Positions 29,210-40,134 of a stretch of DNA of 64,000 nt are shown here, piece after piece (the first letter of the stretch is position 1; each line of letters starts with the position of its first letter). The translations under genes and the position numbers were made by a program. The stretch comes from Rubrobacter marinus (GTDB taxonomy: Bacteria; Actinomycetota; Rubrobacteria; Rubrobacterales; Rubrobacteraceae). The DNA is taken from assembly GCF_011492965.1 (NCBI RefSeq), contig NZ_CP045121.1:3906001-3970000 (forward strand), read 5' to 3'. A model generated the notes under the pieces. That model had not been told where the DNA came from, ran no database searches, and saw only the letters and a program-made list of their open reading frames with translations.

Positions 29210-30403
29210 CTACTGGGCCACCATCTTCCCTTTAGCCTCCGTAGCCGTCTCGTCCGTCAGGAGGGAGCGGGCGATAATCTGGCGGTTGATCTCGCTGGTC
29301 CCCTCCCCGATCTCGTTTATCTTCACCTGCCGCCAGTAGCGGGCGACCGCGCTCCCCTCCATGAACCCCTCGCCGCCCCAGATCTGCACGGCCCCGTCCG
29401 CCGCACGCTTCGCCGCCTCGCTAGCGAAGACCTTCGCCATGCTGGCCTCGCGCCCGAACGGCCGCCCCTCGTCCTTGAGCCACGCCGCCTTCAGGACCAT
29501 GTTCCTCGCGAGCTCCACCTCCATCGCCATGTCCGCGAGCTTGAACTGGATGGCCTGGAACTCAGAGATGCTCCTGCCGAACTGGCGGCGCTCCCTCGCC
29601 CTGACGAGCGCCTCGTCGAGGCACGCCTGCGCGAGGCCCACCGAGAGCGCGCCGACCGCGACCCTCCCGGCGTCGAGGGTCGAGAGGAACTGGCGGAAGC
29701 CCTTGCCCCGCTCGCCCAGGGTGTTCCCCTCCGGCACCGTTACGTCCTCGAAGTAGAGCTGGCGCTGGTCCGAGGCGCGCCAGCCGAGCTTCTCGTAGCC
29801 GGGGCCGCGGGTGAAGCCGGGGGTATCCTGGGGGACGATGATCGCGGTAAGCTCCGGCTTGCCGTTCTCCCGCGTCCCGGTCTTCGCGATGGCCGTCACG
29901 CCGCCGGTGATCTCCGTCCCGCCGTTGGTGATCCACTTTTTGGAGCCGTTCACGACCCACTGCCCGTCGACGAGCTCGGCGGTGGTCTCGGTGCCGCCGG
30001 CGTCGGTGCCGGCGTTCTCCTCGGTGAGGCCGAACGCCCAGAGCTTCCTGCCGCCCCGGATCTCCTCTCCGAGGTAGCGCCGCTTCTGTTCTTCGGTTCC
30101 GAAGGCGACGAGGGGGGCGCACCCCAGGGAGACGTGCGCCTCCATCGTTATTCCGACGGAGGTGTCGGCGCGGCAGATCTCCTCCAGCGCCAGGTTGTAG
30201 CCCACGAAGTCCCCGCCCGAGCCGCCGTACTGCTCGGGGACGGTGAGGCCCATCAGGCCGAGGTCGGTCATCCGCTCGACGATGTCGTAGGGGAACTTCT
30301 GCTCGCGGTCGAGCTCGGCGGCGCGGGGCCGGATCTCGCCCTCGGCGAACTCGCGGGCCAGGTCCCGCCAGCGCCGCTGCTCGTCGGTAGGATCGAAGTG
30401 CAT
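29210..30403 (-). CDS. acyl-CoA dehydrogenase
   Basis: 397 residues; ATG 30403 behind AGGAGGTCC. FAD/acyl-CoA-binding motifs: LWAFGLTEENAGTDAGG, KKWITNGG, and C-terminal QIWGGEGFM. The region INEIGEGTSEI keeps the glutamate that is the catalytic base in short- and medium-chain enzymes. Isovaleryl-CoA dehydrogenases have alanine or glycine there, so although the genomic context (MCC subunits) suggests leucine breakdown, the motif points to a straight-chain or broad acyl-CoA dehydrogenase. Electrons pass to ETF. First gene of an operon with DUF1330. Confidence 0.92.
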   Translation of the reverse strand: MHFDPTDEQRRWRDLAREFAEGEIRPRAAELDREQKFPYDIVERMTDLGLMGLTVPEQYGGSGGDFVGYNLALEEICRADTSVGITMEAHVSLGCAPLVAFGTEEQKRRYLGEEIRGGRKLWAFGLTEENAGTDAGGTETTAELVDGQWVVNGSKKWITNGGTEITGGVTAIAKTGTRENGKPELTAIIVPQDTPGFTRGPGYEKLGWRASDQRQLYFEDVTVPEGNTLGERGKGFRQFLSTLDAGRVAVGALSVGLAQACLDEALVRARERRQFGRSISEFQAIQFKLADMAMEVELARNMVLKAAWLKDEGRPFGREASMAKVFASEAAKRAADGAVQIWGGEGFMEGSAVARYWRQVKINEIGEGTSEINRQIIARSLLTDETATEAKGKMVAQ

Positions 30404-30535
30404 CTCTCTCGGACCTCCTGTTCCCTCTCCGGTGGACGGATCATAACAGCCGCCGTCCAGAACCCGCGTTTCGCGAGCCGCACGAAGGGGCACAATCCAT
30501 TTTGTGAAAGCAGCTACGAGAGAAGGAGCGTAACC

Positions 30536-30794
30536 TTGGGCATATTGTCATGGATCATAGTTGGTCTCATCGCCGGGCGTTGGGCAAGCTGATCATGCCG
30601 GGCGACGATCCCGGTGGGATCATCGTGACCATCATCCTCGGCATCGTAGGGGCGATCGTCGGCGGCTTCCTGGCCGATGCGATCGGGCTAGGGGCGGCGG
30701 CCTGATCTGGACGATCATCGTAGCCACCATAGGCGCTATCATCGTGCTCGCGATCTACCGGGCCATCGTCGGCGGGCGAACCGCGCGGCGATAG
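30536..30794 (+). pseudogene. GlsB/YeaQ/YmgE family small membrane protein, frameshifted
   Basis: TTG start behind AGAAGGAGC. Three hydrophobic helices: ILSWIIVGLIAGRWA, then after one deletion near 30590 LIMPGDDPGGIIVTIILGIV and GAIVGGFLADAIGLGGG, then after a second near 30698 IWTIIVATIGAIIVLAIYRA. The PGDDPGG loop is diagnostic of this stress-response membrane family (formerly transglycosylase-associated). About 86 residues after repair. Confidence 0.75.
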
Positions 30795-30816
30795 GCCGAA
30801 CTCCAACCGTTTCGAG

Positions 30817-30842
30817 GGCCGGGGCGAATACCCCGGCCTTTT

Positions 30843-30843
<1 letters not shown>
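30817..30843. terminator. rho-independent terminator
   Basis: GGCCGGGG (30817-30824), loop CGAATA, CCCCGGCC (30831-30838), then TTTTT (30839-30843). Terminates the GlsB transcript; it abuts the stop of the convergent ligase gene. Confidence 0.85.
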
Positions 30844-32502
<1,659 letters not shown>

Positions 32503-32621
32503 AAGCATCCTCCCCGTTCTTGCTGTGATTGACAGGATTGTAGCAGCACCCCGGTCCCGCGCCCGTCCGCAGAACGGAGCCCCGGACCACGACGGCCCGG
32601 GGGCTCCGGTGGAGACGTCCC

Positions 32622-33941
32622 CTAGCGGCTCTCGGCGATAAGCTGGCGCTCCTGGGCCTGGTCCTCGGCGATGTCGTCCCTGAACGTCTCGGCGGCCAGG
32701 ATCACCGAGACGGTGGTGAGCAGGGCCATCGCGGCCATGTAGGCGGCCACCGCCCCGTAGCCGTACGCCGCCAGGAGGGCGACGGCGATCAGGGGCGCGA
32801 ACCCGCCCGCGAGCACCGAGGCGAGCTGGTAGCCGAGGGAGGCGCCCGAGTAGCGCACCCGCGTCCCGAAGAGCTCCGAGAAGTACGCCGCCTGCGGGCC
32901 GTACATCGCGTCGTGCCCGACGTTGAAGCCGAGGATGATGGCGAGCCAGATCAGGGGCGTGGCCTCGGTGTTCAGCAGCCAGAAGAACGGCAGGGCGAAG
33001 AGGATCGAGAACACCGCCCCGAAGAGGTAGACGGGGCGCCTGCCGATCCGGTCGGAGAGGGCACCGAAGAGCGGGATCGTGACGAGCCCGATGGCCGAGG
33101 CGATGATCACGCCCGTCAGCCCGACGTCCTGTTCGAGGCCGAGGGCCGTGGTTATGTACGTGAGCACGAAGACGGTGGTTATGTAGAAGGTCCCGTTCTC
33201 CGCGAAGCGCATCCCCATCGCCAGGAGCACGTTCTTAGGGTAGGTGCGCAGCACGTCTATGATCGGCATGTTCGCCTCGGTCCCGGTCTCCTGCACCTTC
33301 CTGAAGGCCGGGCTCTCCAGCAGCTTGAGCCGGATAAACAGGCCGACGCCCACGAGCAGGATGCTGAAGAGGAACGGCACCCGCCAGCCCCAGGCCTCCG
33401 GGAGGGTCGCGGCGGTGGCGATAAAGACCAGGTTCGCGACGAGGAGGCCGGCCGGCACCCCCATCTGCGGCCAGCTCCCGTAGAAGCCGCGCTTCCCCTG
33501 CGGCGCGTGCTCGACGGCCATGAGTACCGCCCCGCCCCACTCCCCGCCGACCCCGATGCCCTGCATGAAGCGGAGCGTCACGAGCAGGATCGGGGCGAGG
33601 ATGCCGACCTGGGTGAAGGTCGGCAGGATGCCTATGAGGGCCGTCGCGACCCCCATGATGAGGAGCGAGAGGACGAGCATCGACTTGCGCCCGATCCTGT
33701 CCCCGAAGTGACCGAAGACGATGCCGCCCAGGGGCCGCGCCGCGAAGCCGACGGCGTAGGTCGAGAACGCCAGGAGCGTCCCCGCCGTCTCGCTGTACTC
33801 CGGGAAGAAGAGCGCGGGGAAGACGAGCGCCGCCGCCGTCCCGTAGAGAAAGAAGTCGTACCACTCGATCGCCGTCCCGATAAAGCTGGCGAAGGCTACC
33901 TTTCTTACCTCGCCCTGCGACGGCGCCGCCGCGCTAGCCAT
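32622..33941 (-). CDS. MFS transporter, metabolite:H+ symporter (MHS) family
   Basis: 439 residues, twelve membrane helices. Family signs: AIEWYDFFLYGTAAALVFP in helix 1, FGHFGDRIGRKSMLV between helices 2 and 3, and RFMQGIGVGGEWGGA in helix 4, and LSDRIGRRPVYL between 8 and 9. The MHS family (ProP, ShiA, KgtP) imports compatible solutes and carboxylic acids with protons. Located next to acyl-CoA ligase and semialdehyde dehydrogenase, so an organic acid substrate is plausible. ATG start. Confidence 0.92.
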   Translation of the reverse strand: MASAAAPSQGEVRKVAFASFIGTAIEWYDFFLYGTAAALVFPALFFPEYSETAGTLLAFSTYAVGFAARPLGGIVFGHFGDRIGRKSMLVLSLLIMGVATALIGILPTFTQVGILAPILLVTLRFMQGIGVGGEWGGAVLMAVEHAPQGKRGFYGSWPQMGVPAGLLVANLVFIATAATLPEAWGWRVPFLFSILLVGVGLFIRLKLLESPAFRKVQETGTEANMPIIDVLRTYPKNVLLAMGMRFAENGTFYITTVFVLTYITTALGLEQDVGLTGVIIASAIGLVTIPLFGALSDRIGRRPVYLFGAVFSILFALPFFWLLNTEATPLIWLAIILGFNVGHDAMYGPQAAYFSELFGTRVRYSGASLGYQLASVLAGGFAPLIAVALLAAYGYGAVAAYMAAMALLTTVSVILAAETFRDDIAEDQAQERQLIAESR

Positions 33942-34063
33942 GCCATCCGCCCATCAAAAGATCGGTCGCGTACCCCAAGATCTCCCCTTTCCGCTCTCCC
34001 CTGGAACAACTTACCCTGAAAGAAGACTAGGGGATGCCAAAACCCCGGTCAACGCAGGGAGAA

Positions 34064-34097
34064 GAGCGGCCGGCCCCGAGTACGGGGCCGGCCGCTC
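34064..34097. terminator. hairpin terminator downstream of mmsA
   Basis: Perfect 15-bp stem GAGCGGCCGGCCCCG (34064-34078) and complement (34083-34097) with AGTA loop, 26 bases after the mmsA stop on the minus strand, followed on that strand by TTCTCCCTGCG. U-tract is weak. Confidence 0.65.
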
Positions 34098-34122
34098 CGG
34101 GAGGTACGCCGCCGCTGCTGCT

Positions 34123-35625
34123 CTAGGCGCCGGTCTCGGTGGGGCGCTGGACGTCGGGGGTGGGGCCGGGCTCCGAGAGCCAGCGCGTCACCTCGACCTT
34201 GTTCTCGGTGAAGAACCGCACCCCGTCCTTGCCCGTCGCGTGCAGGTCGCCGTAGAACGAATCCTTTATGCCGTTGAACGGGAAGAACGCCATCGGGGCG
34301 GCGACGCCCACGTTCACCCCGAGCATCCCCGCCTCGACGCGCTCGCGCCAGTGGCGCACGGCGGCCCCGTTCTCCGTGTAGATGGAGCAGGCGTTCCCGA
34401 ACGGCGAGGCGTTCGTGAACTCGATGGCCTCGTCGAGGGAGGCCACGCGCACCACGCTCAGGACGGGGCCGAAGATCTCCTCTCGCGCCACCCGCATCTC
34501 GCCCTTCACGTTGTCCAGGATCGTCGGTCCTACAAAGAAGCCCTCCTCCCTCGGCGGCTGCCTGCCGTCGAGGACGACCGTCGCCCCCTCCTCCTCGCCG
34601 AGGTCTATGTAGCCGCGGACCTTCTCGCGGTGGGAGTCGCGGATGACCGGGGTGAGCTCGGAGCCCTCCTCGTAGCCGGGGCCGACCTTCATCGCCGAAG
34701 CCGCCTCCCCGATCTTCTCGACGACCTCGTCGGCCACGCCCCCGACCGCCACGAGGACGCTCCCGGCGAGGCAGCGCTCCCCGGCGTTGCCGTAGGCCGA
34801 GGAGACGATGTTCGGCACCGCCTGCTCCAGCACCGCGTCGGGCATGACGATCATCGAGTTCTTCGCCCCGGCGAGCGCCTGCACCCTCTTGCCGTGCGCG
34901 CTCCCGAGCTCGTAGACGTGCTTCGCCACCGGCTGCGAGCCGACAAAGGAGACCGCCTTTATCCCCGGGTGCTCGCAGATGGCGTCGACGGCCTCCCGGC
35001 CCCCGTTGACGATCGAGAAGACCCCCTCGGGGAGCCCGGCCTCCAGCAGAAGCTCGCCGAGGCGCACCGCCGACAGGGGCGTCCTCTCGGAGGGCTTGAG
35101 GATGTAGGCGTTGCCGGCCGCTATCGCCACGGGCAGGGTCCACAGCGGGACCATGCACGGGAAGTTGAACGGCGTGATCGCCGCGACCACCCCGAGCGGG
35201 TAGCGGTACGAGACGTTGTCGATCCCGCGCGCCACGTCGCGCTGGGACTCGCCCATCATGAGGCTCGGCATCCCGCAGGCGAACTCGACCACCTCGATGC
35301 CGCGCCGGACCTCGCCCCCCGCGTCTTTCGCGTCCTTGCCGTTCTCCAGCGTAACGAGGTCGCGGAGCTCCCCGAAATTCTCCTCGAGCAGCATCTTGAA
35401 GCGGAACAGGATGCGCGCCCTCTCCGTGACCGGCGTCGCCGCCCAGGGCCCGAAGGCCGCCCCGGCCGCCTTCACCGCCCGGTCGAGGTCCTCCCGCGTC
35501 GAGAGGGGCGTCTCGGCGATGACCTCGCCGGTGGCCGGGTCGTAGACGGCCTCGGTCGCGTGGCCGTTCGCCCCCTCCCAGCGCCCCGCTATAAGGTTCC
35601 TTACCTCCTGCTTCGTCCCCTGCAT
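34123..35625 (-). CDS. mmsA: methylmalonate-semialdehyde dehydrogenase (CoA-acylating)
   Basis: 500 residues, ATG 35625 behind AGGAGGCCTT. Aldehyde dehydrogenase of the MmsA group: PFNFPCMVPLWTLPVAIAAGN, KPSERTP, FVGSQPVAKHVYE, and the catalytic cysteine in NAGERCLAGS; lacks the general-base glutamate as CoA-acylating members do (LAGAKNSMIVMPDA). Converts methylmalonate semialdehyde to propionyl-CoA, or malonate semialdehyde to acetyl-CoA, in valine, thymine or inositol breakdown. Confidence 0.93.
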   Translation of the reverse strand: MQGTKQEVRNLIAGRWEGANGHATEAVYDPATGEVIAETPLSTREDLDRAVKAAGAAFGPWAATPVTERARILFRFKMLLEENFGELRDLVTLENGKDAKDAGGEVRRGIEVVEFACGMPSLMMGESQRDVARGIDNVSYRYPLGVVAAITPFNFPCMVPLWTLPVAIAAGNAYILKPSERTPLSAVRLGELLLEAGLPEGVFSIVNGGREAVDAICEHPGIKAVSFVGSQPVAKHVYELGSAHGKRVQALAGAKNSMIVMPDAVLEQAVPNIVSSAYGNAGERCLAGSVLVAVGGVADEVVEKIGEAASAMKVGPGYEEGSELTPVIRDSHREKVRGYIDLGEEEGATVVLDGRQPPREEGFFVGPTILDNVKGEMRVAREEIFGPVLSVVRVASLDEAIEFTNASPFGNACSIYTENGAAVRHWRERVEAGMLGVNVGVAAPMAFFPFNGIKDSFYGDLHATGKDGVRFFTENKVEVTRWLSEPGPTPDVQRPTETGA

Positions 35626-35790
35626 AAGGCCTCCTCCGTGAAGCTCGCAGGACCCGCGCGGGTCCCTGTCCCTCTCGCTCGCCAGCATAGCACCGGGCCG
35701 GGGGAGAGGCAGTACGGTCCGTTTGGCGCCGGCGGGCGCGTGGCATACAGTGGGGGGCATCGAGCATAAGAATTAGAGAAAGGAGCCGAT

Positions 35791-36750
35791 ATGAAGGTCA
35801 TGTTGACGCCGCAGTTCGGGGGTCCGGAGCTCTTCGAGGAGAGGGACGTGGAGAGGCCGGAGGCCGGACCGGGGCAGGTGCTGGTGCGCGTGGTCGCCGC
35901 CGGTACGAACCCGGTCGACGCCAAGCTCAGGGCCAACGGCACCGCGATGGGGCACGAGGCCCCCATAGTGCTGGGCGCCGACGTCTCCGGCGTCGTCGAG
36001 GAGGTGGGCCCGGGGGTCACGGACCTCTCGCCCGGCGACGAGGTGTACTACACCCCGGAGCTTTTCGGCCCGGGCTCCAACGGCGCCTACGCGGAGTACA
36101 ACGTCGCCCCGGCCGCCATCGTCGCCAAGAAGCCGACCTCGATCTCCCACGAGGAGGCGGCGGCCGTCCCGCTCGCCGGGGGCACCGCCTACGAGGCCCT
36201 CGTGCGTAGGATGCAGGTCAAGGTCGGCGAGACGGTCCTGATCCACGGCGGCGGCGGGGGCGTGGGCTCGTTCGCGATCCAGATCGCCAAAGCCGCCGGG
36301 GCCCGCGTCTTCGCCACCGCGGGGACGCAGAACCAGGAGACGCTGAAGGCTCTGGGCGCCGACGTCGCCCTCGACTACACGCAGGGCGACCCGACCGAGG
36401 CGGTCCTGGGCGACTCCGGCGGGCTCGGGGTACACGCCGTCTTCGACACCGCCGGCGGCGACACCATCATCAACAGCATCCCGTACACCAGGCCGTTCGG
36501 CCGCCTCGCCACGATCCTGGGCACCCAGGGGGACCTCACGCCGCTCTACCTCAAAAACCAGACCCTCCACGGCGTCTTCCTCACCCGCGAGCGCGCGAGG
36601 CTCGAGGAGCTTGCGCTCCTCATAGACCGCGGCCAGGTGAAGCCGCTCGTCGACGAGGTGCTCCCGCTGAACGAGGTTGGCAAGGCCCACGAGAGGCTCG
36701 ACTCCGGGCACGGTCGCGGCAAGATCGTGCTGCGGGTCGCCGAGGGCTAG
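35791..36750 (+). CDS. NADPH:quinone oxidoreductase-like MDR family protein
   Basis: 319 residues. Medium-chain dehydrogenase/reductase without structural zinc cysteines: N-terminal GroES-like fold (GTNPVDAKLRANG, LGADVSGVVEEVG), nucleotide-binding motif VLIHGGGGGVGSFAIQIAKAAGA, and VFDTAGGD. Quinone reductase/zeta-crystallin branch, so it likely reduces a quinone or enone with NADPH. ATG behind AAAGGAGC. Divergent from mmsA, alone. Confidence 0.9.
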   Translation: MKVMLTPQFGGPELFEERDVERPEAGPGQVLVRVVAAGTNPVDAKLRANGTAMGHEAPIVLGADVSGVVEEVGPGVTDLSPGDEVYYTPELFGPGSNGAYAEYNVAPAAIVAKKPTSISHEEAAAVPLAGGTAYEALVRRMQVKVGETVLIHGGGGGVGSFAIQIAKAAGARVFATAGTQNQETLKALGADVALDYTQGDPTEAVLGDSGGLGVHAVFDTAGGDTIINSIPYTRPFGRLATILGTQGDLTPLYLKNQTLHGVFLTRERARLEELALLIDRGQVKPLVDEVLPLNEVGKAHERLDSGHGRGKIVLRVAEG

Positions 36751-36819
36751 GCTCCCCCGACAAGGTTCCGGGATCTCTCCCGGCGGTCCTCGCCGCACGC
36801 CCCTAGAGCGATCCCCGCC

Positions 36820-36848
36820 TTTGAATAGCCGCACGTGCCGTGTAGCAT
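36820..36848 (+). promoter_or_regulatory. egtB promoter, leaderless transcript expected
   Basis: TTTGAA (36820-36825), 17-base spacer, TAGCAT (36843-36848), then only 7 bases to the egtB ATG. The transcript should begin at or next to the start codon. No Shine-Dalgarno sequence is present. Confidence 0.6.
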
Positions 36849-36855
36849 TCCGGGT

Positions 36856-38172
36856 ATGGAAACTCGTGGCGCGGTATCCAAGGAAGTCCTTGTAGGCCTG
36901 CTCGAGGAAGCGCGAGAGAGGACGCGCTTCCTGCTGAAGGGCATCTCCAGAGAAGACCTGCTCGCCCAGCACGACCCGATCATGAGCCCCCCGATCTGGG
37001 ACTACGGGCACATCGGAAACTATGAGGAGCTGTGGCTCCTCAAGGAGGCCCACGGCCGGGAGCTCTCCGACCGCGAGCTCTACGACATGTACGACGCCTC
37101 GCTCCACCCCAGGGAGGAGCGCCCGTCCCTCAACCTGCTGATGCGCGACGACGCCGACGTCTACCTCGACGCCGTGCGCCGCACGGTCCTCGAGACCCTG
37201 GAGAAGGCGGATCTGGACTCCGACGACCCGCTGCTCCGGAGTGGCTTCGTCTACAACATGATCCTGCAGCACGAAGCCCAGCACAACGAGACGCTGCTCC
37301 AGACCTTCGGGCTCATGAGGGGCAGGGGCTACCGTCCCGAGAGCCTCGTCGAGCTCCCGAAAGGCTCCACCCCGTACGGCGAGATGGTCCACGTCCCGGG
37401 CGGCGAGTTCGTCATGGGCACCGACGACCGCGCGTGGGCCCTGGACAACGAGCGGAACGCGCACGCCGTGGACGTCCCCGGCTTCCTCCTGGACAAGACC
37501 CCCGTGACGAACGCGGCCTACGCGGCCTTTATCGAGGACGGCGGCTACACGAACCGCGAGCTGTGGGACGGGGCGGGCTGGGAGTACATAAAGGAGGAGA
37601 ACATAGCCGCGCCCAAGCACTGGTACCAGCCCGAGCCGCACTCCTGGTGGACGGTGAGGTTCGGCTTCGACGAGCCCGTCGACCCCAACGGGCCGGTCGT
37701 CCACGTCTCCTGGTTCGAGGCCGACGCCTACGCCCGTTGGGCCGGAAAGCGCCTCCCGACGGAGGCGGAGTGGGAGAAAGCGGCCTCCTGGGACCCGACG
37801 ACGGGTACCAAGAGGCTTTATCCTTGGGGCGACGAGGCGCCCAGAGGAGGCGACGGCCGGGCGAACCTGGACGCGCTCGCGTTCCGCCCCGCGCCCGTCG
37901 GGGCGTACCCGGACGGAGCGAGCGCCTACGGCGCTTTGGGCATGGTCGGTGACGTCTGGGAGTGGACCGCCAGCGACTTCCGCGCCTACCCCGGCTTCGA
38001 GGCCTTCCCCTACCGCGAGTACTCCGAGGTCTTCTTTGGCCCGGACTTCAAGATGCTCCGCGGCGGCTCCTGGGCCACGCGGCCCTGGGCCGTCCGCAAC
38101 ACCTTCCGCAACTGGGACTATCCCATCCGCCGCCAGCTCTTCGTCGGCTTCCGCTGCGCGAAGGATGCTTGA
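36856..38172 (+). CDS. egtB: ergothioneine biosynthesis protein EgtB
   Basis: 438 residues: DinB-like iron-binding helical domain then a formylglycine-generating-enzyme (sulfatase-modifying factor) fold. The iron ligands are visible: H52 in DYGHIGNYEE, and H139 and H143 in LQHEAQHNE, matching the three-histidine site of known EgtB. The C-type lectin-like part ends RGGSWATRPWAVRNTFRNW, which binds substrate. It joins gamma-glutamylcysteine (or cysteine) to trimethyl-histidine with O2. Followed 49 bases later by egtC. An OvoA-like role is less likely as there is no methyltransferase domain. Confidence 0.93.
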   Translation: METRGAVSKEVLVGLLEEARERTRFLLKGISREDLLAQHDPIMSPPIWDYGHIGNYEELWLLKEAHGRELSDRELYDMYDASLHPREERPSLNLLMRDDADVYLDAVRRTVLETLEKADLDSDDPLLRSGFVYNMILQHEAQHNETLLQTFGLMRGRGYRPESLVELPKGSTPYGEMVHVPGGEFVMGTDDRAWALDNERNAHAVDVPGFLLDKTPVTNAAYAAFIEDGGYTNRELWDGAGWEYIKEENIAAPKHWYQPEPHSWWTVRFGFDEPVDPNGPVVHVSWFEADAYARWAGKRLPTEAEWEKAASWDPTTGTKRLYPWGDEAPRGGDGRANLDALAFRPAPVGAYPDGASAYGALGMVGDVWEWTASDFRAYPGFEAFPYREYSEVFFGPDFKMLRGGSWATRPWAVRNTFRNWDYPIRRQLFVGFRCAKDA

Positions 38173-38221
38173 TCCCCATCGCTAGCGAACATATGCACCT
38201 CCGTACCCCGGGGAGGCCGTC

Positions 38222-39028
38222 GTGTGCCGGATAGCCGCCTACCTCGGGCGCCGCGAGACGCCGCTCTCGTCCGTGGTCCTGGAGCCGGAGCACTCGCTCC
38301 TCGTCCAGAGCTACGCGCCGAAGGAGATGATGAGCGGGGTGGTGAACGCAGACGGGTTCGGCTGCGGCTGGTACGCCCCCGAGGTGGACTGCGAGCCCGC
38401 CGTCTACCGCTCCAACGCCCCGATGTGGGCCGACAGGAGCTTCGCCAGCATCGCCCCGAAGATCCGCTCCCGGACGGTCCTCGCCGCCGTCCGGAGCGCG
38501 ACCCCGGGCCTCCCCGCCGAGGAGAGCGGCGTCCCTCCCTTCGCCTCCGGCCCCTACCTCTTCGCGCACAACGGCGCCATAAAGGGCTTCCGCCGGACCG
38601 CCATGCGCCCCCTCCGCGACCTGCTGAGCGACGAGTCCTACGCGGGCCTCCTCGGCGTCACCGACTCCGAGACGATCTTCGCCCTCCTCCTCGACCGCAT
38701 CCGGGCCGCCGGGGCGACGATCGGGGATGCCGGCGCCCTCGCCGAAGCCACCGCCGCGACGCTGGGCAAGGTCTCCGCGGCCTGCGAGGGGCTGGGCACC
38801 CCAGCCACCCTCAACGTGGGCGTGTCGGACGGCGAGACGACGGTCTTCGGCCGGTTCTCCACCGAGGGTCCCGGCAACTCCCTCTACTGGCTCGAAGACG
38901 GCCGGGCGTTCCCCGACGTGGTAGTGGTGGCCTCGGAGCGTTTCGACGACGACCCGGCCTGGCGGCAGGTCCCGGATCGCCACCTGCTCGTCGCCGGACC
39001 GGCCGGCGTCACGCTGCGGCCCCTGTAG
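38222..39028 (+). CDS. egtC: ergothioneine biosynthesis amidohydrolase EgtC
   Basis: 268 residues, GTG start, class II glutamine amidotransferase fold. Cys2 directly after the start is the N-terminal nucleophile (MCRIAAYLG); NADGFGCGWY, VLAAVRSATPG and FAHNGAIKGF are the family's substrate pocket. It removes glutamate from gamma-glutamyl-hercynylcysteine sulfoxide. Co-directional with egtB. EgtD and EgtE are not in the window. Confidence 0.92.
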   Translation: MCRIAAYLGRRETPLSSVVLEPEHSLLVQSYAPKEMMSGVVNADGFGCGWYAPEVDCEPAVYRSNAPMWADRSFASIAPKIRSRTVLAAVRSATPGLPAEESGVPPFASGPYLFAHNGAIKGFRRTAMRPLRDLLSDESYAGLLGVTDSETIFALLLDRIRAAGATIGDAGALAEATAATLGKVSAACEGLGTPATLNVGVSDGETTVFGRFSTEGPGNSLYWLEDGRAFPDVVVVASERFDDDPAWRQVPDRHLLVAGPAGVTLRPL

Positions 39029-39115
39029 AGAAGGGCTACGGCGCGACAGACGGAGAGGCGGTGGTCGCTACGACGAGACGGCCACCGCCGCGGTCTTGCC
39101 GGAGGGCAGGTTTCC

Positions 39116-39379
39116 CTAGCGCCTGCGGCCGGTGACCAGCCTGAAGAGCGCCAGGGCGCCGAGAAGGAGGATGGCGACGCCTCCGAACAGGAAGATCAGC
39201 AACAGCGCGCCGAAGGCCCCGAAGAGGCCCCCGCTCCTCCTCCTTCTGCGCCGGCTACGGAACCCACTCCTTCGCCTCTGCAAGAGCGCGAGCGCCTCCG
39301 GCGCCACGCCCGCAAGCAGCGTGAAGGCATACAGGACCAGTTCGAAGTGTTGCACCGCGATTGCGTGAAAAAGGCTCAT
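39116..39379 (-). CDS. small basic two-helix membrane protein
   Basis: 87 residues: a hydrophobic stretch (about 9-30), an arginine-rich loop with RRRRRRS, then a second helix (about 55-80) and a basic tail RLVTGRRR. Not recognised. Codon usage and strong hydrophobic segments support it as a gene, but no family assignment is possible. Start ATG 39379 follows GGTCTCC, a weak ribosome site. Confidence 0.5.
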   Translation of the reverse strand: MSLFHAIAVQHFELVLYAFTLLAGVAPEALALLQRRRSGFRSRRRRRRSGGLFGAFGALLLIFLFGGVAILLLGALALFRLVTGRRR

Positions 39380-39762
39380 GGAGACCTCATACCCCCTCTG
39401 CCCGTTTTCCTACCAAACCCACGGAGGCGAGCGAAGCACCAAGGCGGCCGGAAGCACCGCGTGAGTGCCCCGGCGCGAAGCTCCCGGCGGACCAACCGCG
39501 TGATACGAACCCCGGCGGAGGATAGGGGAGGTGTGGAAGAAGGAGAAGCCGCCGGGGGCGAGGGTGTGACCCCGCGCCGCGTACTCTGGTACCGACCAGC
39601 GGCCCTCTTCTTTGGCCGGAAGTACAGAAGCCGCCCTCCGGTGGGTACTCGCGTCTAGACGCCCGCGGCCGGAGCACCGGCCGTTGGGCAGCTCGGCGCC
39701 GGAGAGACGCCCCGCTCCGAACCCGGGGCCTCTTACCCCTCCCGCGCGGCTCCGTAGGGCGG
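39380..39762. other. intergenic region, nothing recognised
   Basis: 383 bases of high-GC sequence without a convincing gene on either strand. It has short inverted repeats such as GGCCGGAGCACCGGCC near 39669-39684. Open frames here have composition typical of shadows. Confidence 0.35.
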
Positions 39763-40023
39763 TTATGCGGTGGAGGGTGCGTCTTCGAGCTCGGCCGCCG
39801 ACCAACCGGCCGGGTCGTCCGTACCGACGAGCTCGCCCCTCCAGGCGTCGCCCTTGAGGGCCACGAAGACCCTGCGCGCCTCCTCGGGGTCCATACCGAA
39901 GCGCTCCCCGAGCCCCTCGACGCGCTCCCTACCGACGCTGCTCCCGCCCTCGCGCCTGATCTTCGCCACCACGTCCCTCACCGTCCGGGCGAACTCGTTG
40001 CGGTTGCGCGCCCCCTCGGTCAT
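39763..40023 (-). CDS. small helical hypothetical protein
   Basis: 86 residues, charged and helical: TVRDVVAKIRREGGSSVG, then RVEGLGERFGMDPEEARRVFVALKG, which looks like a small helical or winged-helix fold. Similar short proteins are seen in this phylum without function. ATG start behind AGGAGGAGATC. It is in a run of small minus-strand genes with CsbD. Confidence 0.6.
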   Translation of the reverse strand: MTEGARNRNEFARTVRDVVAKIRREGGSSVGRERVEGLGERFGMDPEEARRVFVALKGDAWRGELVGTDDPAGWSAAELEDAPSTA

Positions 40024-40094
40024 GCGAGATCTCCTCCTCCTGAATTACCTGTCGCCGTCGTCTTCCGCGGGCGAGGCGGTACGCCCACGGAAAA

Positions 40095-40118
40095 GCCGGA
40101 GCCCAAGAGGGCTCCGGC
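40095..40118 (-). terminator. rho-independent terminator of the csbD-like gene
   Basis: GCCGGAGCCC/GGGCTCCGGC 10-bp stem with a 4-base loop, followed on the minus strand by TTTTCC, 16 bases after the csbD-like stop. Confidence 0.8.
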
Positions 40119-40134
40119 CCGACGCTACGCCGGC

